From Streptomyces globosus (GTDB lineage Bacteria; Actinomycetota; Actinomycetes; Streptomycetales; Streptomycetaceae), in NCBI RefSeq assembly GCF_003325375.1, contig NZ_CP030862.1, positions 310,001 through 374,000 on the forward strand: a stretch of DNA of 64,000 bases. The letters are read 5' to 3'. Numbering within the stretch: the stretch's first letter is position 1; each line of letters begins with the position of its first letter. Below, piece after piece: positions 54,620 through 64,000 of this stretch. A program made the position numbers and the translations under genes. Below the pieces are notes generated by a model that did not search any database, had not been told where the DNA came from, and was given only the letters and a program-made list of their open reading frames with translations.

Positions 54620-55111
54620 TCAGTGGCCGCCCTGCTCCTGCAGGCGCTTGAAGGAGCGCTCGATCTCGGCCTCGGCCTCGGCGCGGCCGACCCAGTTGGC
54701 GCCCTCGACCGACTTGCCCGGCTCCAGGTCCTTGTAGACCTCGAAGAAGTGCTGGATCTCCAGGCGGTCGAACTCGGAGATGTGGTGGATGTCGCGCAGG
54801 TGCTCCACGCGCGGGTCGGAGGCCGGCACGCACAGCAGCTTGTCGTCGCCGCCCGCCTCGTCGGTCATGCGGAACATGCCGATGGCGCGGCACTTGATCA
54901 GGCAGCCCGGGAAGGTGGGCTCGTCCAGGATGACCAGCGCGTCCAGCGGGTCGCCGTCCTCGCCCAGGGTGTTCTCGACGAAGCCGTAGTCCGTCGGGTA
55001 GCTGGTGGAGGTGAACAGGCGACGGTCCAGGCGGATCCGGCCGGTCTCGTGGTCCACCTCGTACTTGTTCCGCGAACCCTTGGGGATCTCGATGGTGACG
55101 TCGAACTCCAC
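54620..55111 (-). CDS. ppa: Inorganic pyrophosphatase, family I
   Basis: Cytoplasmic Mg2+-dependent enzyme of 163 residues that splits pyrophosphate released in biosynthesis. [13 protein letters not shown], the [20 protein letters not shown] region and [18 protein letters not shown] carry the metal and phosphate ligands. GTG 55111 ([12 protein letters not shown]) follows GGAGGA; an ATG at 55126 is in frame but leaves no binding site. It diverges from dacB by 147 bp. Confidence 0.96.
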   Translation of the reverse strand: MEFDVTIEIPKGSRNKYEVDHETGRIRLDRRLFTSTSYPTDYGFVENTLGEDGDPLDALVILDEPTFPGCLIKCRAIGMFRMTDEAGGDDKLLCVPASDPRVEHLRDIHHISEFDRLEIQHFFEVYKDLEPGKSVEGANWVGRAEAEAEIERSFKRLQEQGGH

Positions 55112-55258
55112 GTCCTGCTCCTCCATGATCAGCTTCGTTGCTCGAGTGATAGCGCGTCCGGGCCCAGCCCTGCCGGGTGGGGTGCCATGCTCGCGGCAAG
55201 ACGCAGTGGTTAAGTGTCCCTCACGCACATACGTGATCGCGAAAGGGGCTGGTGCGAG

Positions 55259-56692
55259 GTGCCTCTGGTCAAGACGTGGCAGCTCATCGCGGGGTCGACC
55301 GCCGCCGGTCTCGCCCTGTCGGTGGCCGCGGTGTCCGCGGCCGGTCCTTGGGACTCCGGTCAGCGTAAGGCCGAGCGGGACAGGGCCGCCTCCTGGGAAC
55401 CGGCGGGTGGCGCAGATCACGCCGCGCCGCCCCTGCCGCAGCCCGCGCCGAGCGCCCCCGGCGTGCTCGCCGGCATCGGCCCGGGCCTTGCGCAGGCCGC
55501 CGGCGCGGCAGGTGCCGCGGAGCCCGCCGGGCTCGCCGAGGCGCTGCGGCCGCTGCTGGACGACCCCGCGCTCGGCAGCGCCCGTACCGCCTCCGTCGTG
55601 GACACCGCCACGGGTCGCGTCCTGTTCGAGTCGGGGCACGGCCGGCCCATGGCCCCCGCCTCCACCACCAAGATCGCCACGGCGGCAGCGGCGCTGACCG
55701 CCCTCGGCCCCGACCACCGCATCCGCACCACCGTCGCCCCCGGCACCGACCCCGGGCAGATCGTCCTCGTCGGCGGCGGCGACCCCTCCCTCACCGCGAA
55801 GAAGAAGCCCCCGGCCGGCTCCGGCGGCAGCCTCGTCGCGCTCGCCGCCGACACCGCCCAGGCCCTCAGGGCCACCGGCCGGGACAGGGTCGCCCTCGGC
55901 TACGACGACAGCCTCTTCACCGGCCCGGCCCGGCACCCGATCGGCGTCAACGGCAACCTCGCCCTCGTGAGCCCCCTCATGGCCGACGAGGCCCGGCCCG
56001 ACGACTCCGTCTCCGGGCCCGTGGCGCGCATCGAGGACCCCGCCGCCCACACCGCCCGCTCCTTCGCCGCCCTCCTGGCGGAACGCGGCATCACCGTCAC
56101 CGGCGAACCCGCCCGGGCCAGGCCCGCCGCGGGCACCCAGCCGCTCGCCGTCACCCTCTCCACCCCCGTCTCCGGGCTCGTCGAGCGGATGCTGACCCAC
56201 AGCGACAACGACATCGCCGAGGCGCTCGCCCGGCAGACCGCCCTCGCCTCCGGCCGGCCCGCCGGCTTCGAGGGCGCCGAGAAGGCCGTCGCCGACCGGC
56301 TCGCCTCCCTCGGCCTGGACACGGCCGGCTCGCGCTTCGCCGACGGCAGCGGCCTGAACCGCGCCGACCGCCTCACCGGGAGCCTGCTCACCGGGATCCT
56401 GGCCAAGGCCGCCGACCCGGACCACCCCGAGCTGCGGCCCCTCCTGACGGGGATGCCGGTCGCCGGGTTCACCGGCACGCTGCGGGCCCGCAACGCGGGC
56501 GACTCCCCGGCGGCCGGCCTCGTCCGCGCCAAGACCGGCACCCTCACCGGGGTGAACGCCCTCGCGGGCACCGTCGTGGACTCCTCCGGGCGGCTGCTCG
56601 CCTTCGCGTTCCTCAGCGCCGAGGCCCCCGACGGCCCCGCCGCGGAGAAGCGCCTCGACCGGCTCGCCGCGGCCGTCGCCGCCGCCCGCTAG
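55259..56692 (+). CDS. dacB: D-alanyl-D-alanine carboxypeptidase/endopeptidase (PBP4 type, S13)
   Basis: Secreted or anchored enzyme of 477 residues acting on peptidoglycan stems. Hydrophobic N-terminal segment ([20 protein letters not shown]), Pro/Ala-rich spacer, then the catalytic domain: ASTTK with Ser135 and Lys138, HSDNDIAE (SxN) and AKTGTLTG with Lys425. [10 protein letters not shown] is typical of family S13. The spacer is longer than in E. coli DacB. GTG 55259 follows AAAGGGG. Confidence 0.93.
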   Translation: MPLVKTWQLIAGSTAAGLALSVAAVSAAGPWDSGQRKAERDRAASWEPAGGADHAAPPLPQPAPSAPGVLAGIGPGLAQAAGAAGAAEPAGLAEALRPLLDDPALGSARTASVVDTATGRVLFESGHGRPMAPASTTKIATAAAALTALGPDHRIRTTVAPGTDPGQIVLVGGGDPSLTAKKKPPAGSGGSLVALAADTAQALRATGRDRVALGYDDSLFTGPARHPIGVNGNLALVSPLMADEARPDDSVSGPVARIEDPAAHTARSFAALLAERGITVTGEPARARPAAGTQPLAVTLSTPVSGLVERMLTHSDNDIAEALARQTALASGRPAGFEGAEKAVADRLASLGLDTAGSRFADGSGLNRADRLTGSLLTGILAKAADPDHPELRPLLTGMPVAGFTGTLRARNAGDSPAAGLVRAKTGTLTGVNALAGTVVDSSGRLLAFAFLSAEAPDGPAAEKRLDRLAAAVAAAR

Positions 56693-56763
56693 GGCGGTGC
56701 CCCGCGGACACCGGCGGCTGCGCGGGGGATCCGCAGCGGCCCGGGTCCACGTACCGTTGACGC

Positions 56764-57915
56764 ATGACGAGCATCGGTGGTGCCGAGATGGTCGACTGGA
56801 ACCTCGCGGTGGCGACCGCGACGCGGCTGGTCCGGCCGGGTCCGGAGGTCACGCGCGACGAGGCCCGGGCCGTGGTGGCGGAGCTGCGCCGGCACGCGAG
56901 GACCTCGGAGCGCCACGTGCGCGGGTTCACCCGCATGATCCCCGAGGGCGCGGAGGTCCCCGACACCCCGGTCCTGGTCGTCGACCGGGCCGGCTGGGTC
57001 CGGGCCAACGTGGCCGGCTTCCGCGAACTCCTCGCCCCGCTGCTCGGCAAGATGCAGGACCGCCGCGCCGGCACCCCCGGCGCCGGCGTCCTCGGCGCCG
57101 TCGGCGGCAAGGTCACCGGCGTCGAGCTCGGCATGCTGCTGAGCTTCCTCGCCTCCCGCGTGCTCGGCCAGTACGAGACCTTCGCGCCCCTGGAGCGCGA
57201 CCTCTCCCGCGGCTCCGGGGCCGCCGCCGGCGGCCGGCTGCTCCTCGTCGCCCCCAACGTCGTCCACGTCGAGCGCGAGCTGGACGTGCACCCCCACGAC
57301 TTCCGGCTGTGGGTCTGCCTGCACGAGGAGACGCACCGCACCCAGTTCACGGCCGTGCCCTGGCTGCGCGACCACCTCGAAGCGGAGATCCAGAGCTTCC
57401 TCGGCGCCACCGAGATGGACCCGGCCGCCCTCCTGGAGCGGCTGCGCGAGGCCGCCCAGGCCTTTGCCGGGGCCCGCCCCGACGCCGAGCGCGGCGACGA
57501 GGGCCGCACCCTCGTCGAACTCGTCCAGACGCCCGAGCAGCGCGAGGTGCTGGGCCGCCTCACCGCCGTGATGTCCCTGCTGGAGGGCCACGCCGACTAC
57601 GTGATGGACGGGGTCGGCCCCGACGTGGTGCCGTCCGTCGCCGAGATCCGCGAGAAGTTCCAGCAGCGCCGCGCCACCGGCGCCGGCCGGCTGGATGCCG
57701 CGCTGCGCAAGCTCCTCGGCCTGGACGCCAAGCTGCGCCAGTACCGCGACGGCGAGCGCTTCGTACGGGCCGTCGTCGGGCAGGTCGGCATGGACGGCTT
57801 CAACCGGGTGTGGACCTCCCCCAACACGCTGCCGACCAAGGCGGAGATCGCCCGGCCCGCGGACTGGGTGGCCCGCGTGCACGGCAGGGGCGGCGAACCG
57901 GGCGAAGGGGAGTGA
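56764..57915 (+). CDS. Zincin-like metallopeptidase family protein
   Basis: Protein of 383 residues with an HExxH site, [11 protein letters not shown] (His187, Glu188, His191), and a downstream acidic residue in [12 protein letters not shown] that could be the third ligand. It belongs to the actinobacterial 'zinc-dependent metalloprotease/coenzyme F420 biosynthesis-associated' group (Zincin_2), with no proven substrate. Residues 85-140 contain a hydrophobic helix pair ([19 protein letters not shown]). It sits between dacB and tilS, as in other actinobacteria. Confidence 0.88.
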   Translation: MTSIGGAEMVDWNLAVATATRLVRPGPEVTRDEARAVVAELRRHARTSERHVRGFTRMIPEGAEVPDTPVLVVDRAGWVRANVAGFRELLAPLLGKMQDRRAGTPGAGVLGAVGGKVTGVELGMLLSFLASRVLGQYETFAPLERDLSRGSGAAAGGRLLLVAPNVVHVERELDVHPHDFRLWVCLHEETHRTQFTAVPWLRDHLEAEIQSFLGATEMDPAALLERLREAAQAFAGARPDAERGDEGRTLVELVQTPEQREVLGRLTAVMSLLEGHADYVMDGVGPDVVPSVAEIREKFQQRRATGAGRLDAALRKLLGLDAKLRQYRDGERFVRAVVGQVGMDGFNRVWTSPNTLPTKAEIARPADWVARVHGRGGEPGEGE

Positions 57916-58117
57916 CCCGGCAGGCGTAAACCTGTCGCCCGGGGGGAACGAGCGTCACCCGTCCGAGGGACCGTGGGGCGTTGAAGGGCGTGCGATGCTC
58001 GGAGGACGGCTCGGTTCTGTCACCATCGACGCACTCTGAGTGACAACCGCCCATCCCGCGGAGGCCGCTCCCGGCCTCCCACGGCATCTGACGAAACTCC
58101 ACCGAAGGGCACCGGAC

Positions 58118-59203
58118 ATGGGTCCCCATCCTGCGGTCGCGGCGATACGCCTGGCGGTCCGCCGCGTTCTCCACGACGTCCTGACCGACCTCGCCGAACG
58201 GCCCGCCCCCGTCCGCGGCGGCGCCGGCCGGGGCGCGCTCCTCCCGGCGCCCGGGGCAGGCAGCCCGCCGCTCGTCCTCGTCGCCTGCTCCGGCGGCGCC
58301 GACTCCATGGCCCTCGCCTCGGCCCTCGCCTTCGAGGCGCCCAAGCTGGGCATCCGGGCCGGCGGCGTCACCATCGACCACGGCCTCCAGCCGGGCTCCG
58401 ACCTGCGCGCGGCCGAGGTCGCCACCCGCATGGCCGCCCTGGGCCTGGACCCGGTCGAGGCGGTCACCGTGCGCGTCGGCCGCGAGGGCGGCCCCGAGGC
58501 CGCGGCCCGCGACGCCCGCTACGCCGCCCTGGACGACGCCGCGAACCGGTTCGGCGCCGCAGCCGTGCTGCTCGGCCACACCCGGGACGATCAAGCGGAA
58601 ACCGTCCTGCTGGGGCTGGCCCGCGGCTCCGGCATCCGGTCGCTGTCCGGGATGCCCGAGGTCTCCGCCGGTCCCGGCGGACACGGCGCCCCCGGCCGCA
58701 CCCACCGCTACCGCCGCCCCTTCCTCCAGGTCGACCGGCAGACCGCCCGCAAGGCGTGCATGGTGCAGTCGCTGCCCGTGTGGGACGACCCGCACAACAT
58801 CGACCCCGCCTACACCCGCTCCCGGCTGCGGCACGAGGGGCTGCCCGCCCTGGAGAAGGCCCTCGGCAAGGGCGTCGTCGAGGCGCTCGCCCGCACCGCC
58901 CAGCTCTCCCGCGACGACGCGGACGCCCTCGACGCCTGGGCGGCCGAGGCCGAGGCCGGCGTACGCGACGACGACGGACGGCTGGAGTGCGCCAAGCTCT
59001 ACGCCCTGCCCCCGGCCGTCCGCCGCCGCGTGCTGCGCCGGGCCGTCGTCGCGGCGGGCTCCCCGGCCGGCTCCCTCTTCGCCCGCCACATCGAGGAAGT
59101 CGACCGGCTGATCACCGGATGGCGGGGCCAGGGCGCCATCAACCTGCCCGGCCGGGTGGAGGCCCGGCGCCAGGGTGGCAGACTTGTCATCCGGCAGGGC
59201 TGA
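58118..59203 (+). CDS. tilS: tRNA(Ile)-lysidine synthetase
   Basis: Protein of 361 residues that converts C34 of tRNA-Ile(CAU) to lysidine so that AUA is read. [12 protein letters not shown] is the PP-loop (SGGxDS); [20 protein letters not shown] and [13 protein letters not shown] follow. There is no long C-terminal domain, as in short actinobacterial TilS. ATG 58118 ([12 protein letters not shown]) follows GAAGGGCACC. An upstream GTG at 58040 is in frame but unlikely. hpt follows after 65 bp. Confidence 0.94.
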   Translation: MGPHPAVAAIRLAVRRVLHDVLTDLAERPAPVRGGAGRGALLPAPGAGSPPLVLVACSGGADSMALASALAFEAPKLGIRAGGVTIDHGLQPGSDLRAAEVATRMAALGLDPVEAVTVRVGREGGPEAAARDARYAALDDAANRFGAAAVLLGHTRDDQAETVLLGLARGSGIRSLSGMPEVSAGPGGHGAPGRTHRYRRPFLQVDRQTARKACMVQSLPVWDDPHNIDPAYTRSRLRHEGLPALEKALGKGVVEALARTAQLSRDDADALDAWAAEAEAGVRDDDGRLECAKLYALPPAVRRRVLRRAVVAAGSPAGSLFARHIEEVDRLITGWRGQGAINLPGRVEARRQGGRLVIRQG

Positions 59204-59268
59204 TAGGTGCTGAAACACGGCTGAGTCCTCCGGGGTCGCCCCCGGGGTCCCGGCCGACAACGAAAGTG

Positions 59269-59829
59269 ATGCGGGTGGACGAGAAGGACATGGGCAGCGA
59301 CCTGGCGTCGGTGCTCATCACCAAGGAAGAGATCGACGCGAAGCTGGCCGAGCTGGCCGCGAAGATCGACGCGGAGTACGCGGGCAAGGACCTGCTCATC
59401 GTCGGCGTCCTCAAGGGCGCGGTGATGGTGATGGCGGACCTGGCGCGCGCCTTGTCCACCCCGCTCACCATGGACTGGATGGCGGTGTCCTCGTACGGCG
59501 CCGGCACCCAGTCCTCGGGTGTGGTGCGGATCCTCAAGGACCTGGACACCGACATCAAGGACAAGCACGTCCTGATCGTCGAGGACATCATCGACTCCGG
59601 CCTGACGCTGTCCTGGCTGCTGTCGAACCTGGGCTCCCGCCAGCCGGCCTCCCTGGAGGTCGTCACCCTGCTGCGCAAGCCCGACGCCGCGAAGGTCGCC
59701 ATCGACGTGAAGTGGGTCGGCTTCGACATCCCGAACGAGTTCGTCGTCGGCTACGGCCTCGACTACGCCGAGAAGTACCGCAACCTGCCGTTCGTCGGCA
59801 CTCTCGCCCCGCACGTCTACGGCGGCTGA
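59269..59829 (+). CDS. hpt: Hypoxanthine phosphoribosyltransferase
   Basis: Purine-salvage enzyme of 186 residues converting hypoxanthine or guanine and PRPP to IMP or [18 protein letters not shown] is the PRPP-binding motif, [15 protein letters not shown] the PPi loop, and [10 protein letters not shown] the flexible loop. The tilS-hpt-ftsH order is conserved in many Gram-positive bacteria. Confidence 0.96.
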   Translation: MRVDEKDMGSDLASVLITKEEIDAKLAELAAKIDAEYAGKDLLIVGVLKGAVMVMADLARALSTPLTMDWMAVSSYGAGTQSSGVVRILKDLDTDIKDKHVLIVEDIIDSGLTLSWLLSNLGSRQPASLEVVTLLRKPDAAKVAIDVKWVGFDIPNEFVVGYGLDYAEKYRNLPFVGTLAPHVYGG

Positions 59830-60021
59830 CGCACCTCCTGCGCGGGGCCTCCGACGGGGGTCCCCGCCGGGGAACCCCCGGCCGCCCCCCGCCGTTGAAG
59901 CAGGGGAAAGCAGTTCTGTCAGCCGTCCCACGGGGCCGCGGGTGACAATTCAGGGGTACATTCCGAAGAACAGTCTTTACTCACAGCAGCATTTACCTAC
60001 GGGCAGGAGGGACGGGGCGCC

Positions 60022-62049
<2,028 letters not shown>

Positions 62050-62078
62050 GCGCAGGCCGGGGCGGGTCCCCGGAATGG

Positions 62079-62122
62079 ATGCCGCGCCCCCCGGGTTCTA
62101 GCCTGGGGGGCGCGGCATTTTC
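62079..62122 (+). terminator. Terminator between ftsH and folE
   Basis: Perfect 14-bp stem ATGCCGCGCCCCCC/GGGGGGCGCGGCAT (62079-62092 and 62105-62118), 12-base loop, then a short T run (last stem base plus TTT). It lies only 38 bp before folE, so it may also act as an attenuator for read-through. Confidence 0.85.
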
Positions 62123-62159
62123 GTATGCCCGTGTGATCGAGGACAGGAACGAGGCACAG

Positions 62160-62765
62160 ATGACCGACCCAGTGACCCTGGACGGCGAGGGCACGATCGG
62201 CGTGTTCGACGAGAAGCGGGCCGAGGCGGCCGTCCGCGAGCTGCTCCTGGCGGTCGGCGAGGACCCGGACCGGGAAGGCCTCCTGGAGACGCCGGCGCGC
62301 GTGGCCCGGGCCTACCGCGAGATCCTCGCGGGCCTGTGGCAGAAGCCGGAGGACGTCCTGACGACGACGTTCGACCTCGGGCACGACGAGATGGTCCTGG
62401 TCAAGGACATCGAGATCGTCTCCCTCTGCGAGCACCACCTGCTGCCCTTCCACGGCGTCGCCCACGTCGGGTACATCCCGGCGGAGAGCGGGAAGATCAC
62501 CGGGCTGTCCAAGCTGGCCCGCCTCGTCGACGTCTACGCCCGGCGCCCGCAGGTGCAGGAGCGGCTGACCACGCAGATCGCGGACTCGCTGATGGAGATC
62601 CTGGAGGCGCGCGGCGCGATCGTCGTCGTGGAGGCCGAGCACATGTGCATGTCGGTCCGCGGCATCCGCAAGCCGGGCGCGAAGACGACGACCTCGGCGG
62701 TCCGCGGCCAGCTCCGCGCCCCTGCCACCCGCAGCGAGGCCATGAGCCTGATAATGGCCCGCTGA
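62160..62765 (+). CDS. folE: GTP cyclohydrolase I
   Basis: First enzyme of tetrahydrofolate synthesis, 201 residues, converting GTP to dihydroneopterin triphosphate. [13 protein letters not shown] and [15 protein letters not shown] contain the zinc ligands (Cys, His, Cys) and catalytic His. ATG 62160 follows GAACGAGG. The next folate gene visible (folK) is on the opposite strand. Confidence 0.96.
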   Translation: MTDPVTLDGEGTIGVFDEKRAEAAVRELLLAVGEDPDREGLLETPARVARAYREILAGLWQKPEDVLTTTFDLGHDEMVLVKDIEIVSLCEHHLLPFHGVAHVGYIPAESGKITGLSKLARLVDVYARRPQVQERLTTQIADSLMEILEARGAIVVVEAEHMCMSVRGIRKPGAKTTTSAVRGQLRAPATRSEAMSLIMAR

Positions 62766-62840
62766 CGCCGCAGCCCGCCGGTGTGCGGGCGGGTGTGCCG
62801 CCCGGTGGCCCGCGGCCGCCGGGCGGGGCCGCGGAGGCGG

Positions 62841-63332
62841 TCAGGCCCGGGAGGGCGCCTGCGGCGGGGCGGTGTCGTCGTCCTCGGGGAGCTTCAGGAC
62901 GCGCTCCAGGAACAGGGCGGCGGCGATGACGGCGATGCCTGCGAGGACCGAGAACGCCGCGTACCAGGCCTGGTCCCGGCGGGCGGGCACCTCCAGGCCG
63001 TCGGCGAGGAGGAAGACGCCCACGCCGCCGTACATTCCCGCGACGAGCGCCGCGACCAGCGCGCTGGCCTGCCCGAAGACCAGCGCCCGGGCGGCCATCA
63101 GCGGCTCGACGCCCTTCGCGTCGGGGCGGCGCTCGCGCTGCGCCTTCAGCCGCGAGCGCAGCGACAGCGCCGTGGCGAGCAGCACGACGGCGATCACCCC
63201 GAGCACGACGGGCGCCGCCAGGGGGACGCCGGGCAGGCTGCCGTAGGCGTTCCACAGCCGGGCGCCCGCCCAGGACAGCACCCCGGCCACGGCGAAGATG
63301 CCCGCCAGGACGGCCGGCTTCAGTTGCTTCAC
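62841..63332 (-). CDS. DUF3180 membrane protein
   Basis: Protein of 163 residues with four hydrophobic helices (PAVLAGIFAVAGVLSWAG, PLAAPVVLGVIAVVLLAT, ALVFGQASALVAALVAGM, AWYAAFSVLAGIAVIAAALF), matching DUF3180, an actinobacterial family nearly always beside folate genes. Function unknown. GTG 63332 follows GGGGAGCAGG. It lies 62 bp after folK. Convergent with folE, 75 bp apart; a weak CCGCCCGG/CCGGGCGG hairpin (62798-62826) sits between. Confidence 0.85.
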   Translation of the reverse strand: MKQLKPAVLAGIFAVAGVLSWAGARLWNAYGSLPGVPLAAPVVLGVIAVVLLATALSLRSRLKAQRERRPDAKGVEPLMAARALVFGQASALVAALVAGMYGGVGVFLLADGLEVPARRDQAWYAAFSVLAGIAVIAAALFLERVLKLPEDDDTAPPQAPSRA

Positions 63333-63394
63333 GTGCCTGCTCCCCGCTTTTCGCGCCGGTTCCCCCGGCAGTCTGGCAGTGACCAGGCTAACGA

Positions 63395-64000
63395 CTACTC
63401 GGGGAGGCGGAGTTCCAGGTCGGGGCGCGGCGTGACGCCGCCCCGGCCGAGCCCGTCCAGCAGGCCGGCGACGGGCCCGCGGCCGGGGATCCGCGCCTCG
63501 GGGTCGACGTCGTGCCAGGGGGCCAGCACGAAGGCCCGCTCGTGGGCGCGCGGGTGCGGCAGGGTGAGGACGGGGTCGTCGGAGACGACGTCCGCGTACG
63601 CGACGATGTCGACGTCGATGGTGCGGGGCCCCCAGCGCTCCTCGCGGACGCGGTCGAAGGCCTCCTCGATGGCGTGGCCGCGCTCCAGCAGGGAGGACGG
63701 CGGCAGGGTCGTCTTCACCAGCGCCACCGCGTTCAGGTACGAGGGCTGCGAACCGGGCTCGACGCCCCACGGCTCGGTCTCGTAGACGGGCGAGACGGCC
63801 TTGACCCGGATGCCGGGGGTGTCGCCGAGGGCGTCGACGGCGCCCTGGAGGGTCTCCATCCGGTTGCCCAGGTTGGAGCCGAGGGCGATGACGGCCCACT
63901 TCGGGTTGGACAGGGTGACGTCGGCGGCGTCGACGGCTTCGACGACGGACGCCGGGACCGGCTGGACGGTCGGGTCGCTCTGGGCGTTCAGTCCGTTGTT
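63395..64000 (-). CDS. folK: 6-hydroxymethyl-dihydropterin pyrophosphokinase (5' end cut by window)
   Basis: Transfers pyrophosphate from ATP to 6-hydroxymethyl-7,8-dihydropterin. The frame is open through base 64000, so the start is outside; at least 201 residues are present. WAVIALGSNLGNRMETLQ is the conserved N-terminal motif, preceded by a 30-40 residue actinobacterial extension. YETEPWGVEPGSQPSYLNAV and EERWGPRTIDVDIVAYAD are the substrate and metal motifs. An internal ATG at 63859 is not the start because it would remove the GSNLGNR motif. folP and folB would be expected further right. Confidence 0.93.
   Translation of the reverse strand, partial: NNGLNAQSDPTVQPVPASVVEAVDAADVTLSNPKWAVIALGSNLGNRMETLQGAVDALGDTPGIRVKAVSPVYETEPWGVEPGSQPSYLNAVALVKTTLPPSSLLERGHAIEEAFDRVREERWGPRTIDVDIVAYADVVSDDPVLTLPHPRAHERAFVLAPWHDVDPEARIPGRGPVAGLLDGLGRGGVTPRPDLELRLPE

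Overview
The window is high-GC actinobacterial DNA and almost certainly comes from a Streptomyces or a close relative. Evidence: GTG and TTG starts, G/C-biased third positions, bldG, tipA with its own palindromic promoter, a DUF397/WhiJ-like/anti-sigma trio, a lysine-tailed topoisomerase I and a thymidylate kinase fused to a membrane domain. It looks chromosomal and mostly conserved. I saw no insertion sequence, integrase, phage structural gene or CRISPR array.

1-15500: base-excision repair (3' part of nth), a CoA-type Nudix hydrolase and a MarP-like periplasmic protease read right. An epoxide-hydrolase-like enzyme, a holin-like membrane protein, nhaA, acetyl-CoA synthetase and a SulP-carbonic anhydrase fusion read left. 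A NodB-like lipoprotein, a ParA/MinD-type ATPase, a degenerate Fic protein and a HAD phosphatase follow.

15500-24550: a 6C small RNA lies between the HAD gene and a septum-site-determining (Ssd) gene. After ssd comes a compact Tad/Flp export operon (tadA, tadB, tadC, a DUF4244 pilin, two TadE-like proteins). A DUF1998 helicase converges on it and is divergent from bldG and a partner anti-sigma ATPase.

24550-39900: membrane pyrophosphatase hppA, a lipoprotein, a methyltransferase, topA, the tmk fusion and DNA polymerase III delta' form a run tied to replication and nucleotides. A TAP-like secreted hydrolase and tRNA-Thr(CGT) with a strong terminator follow.

39900-48100: a serine beta-lactamase-like enzyme, a family A polymerase without a 5' nuclease domain and a DUF2786 protein precede a BldB/WhiJ-type regulatory trio (DUF397, anti-sigma-like ATPase, XRE regulator). 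Three exact copies of the palindrome TGCACGTGCA lie around the trio; two are part of a 25-bp element conserved at 24 of 25 positions. An aldehyde dehydrogenase follows.

48100-64000: a PBP2, a DinB protein, tipA, DedA, a ThrE-type exporter, soluble pyrophosphatase, a D-Ala-D-Ala carboxypeptidase, a zincin-like protein, tilS, hpt, ftsH and folE. DUF3180 and folK (cut by the window end) lie on the opposite strand.

Most functions are read from protein motifs by eye. Start codons were chosen by Shine-Dalgarno spacing and recall of homologues, without database searches.
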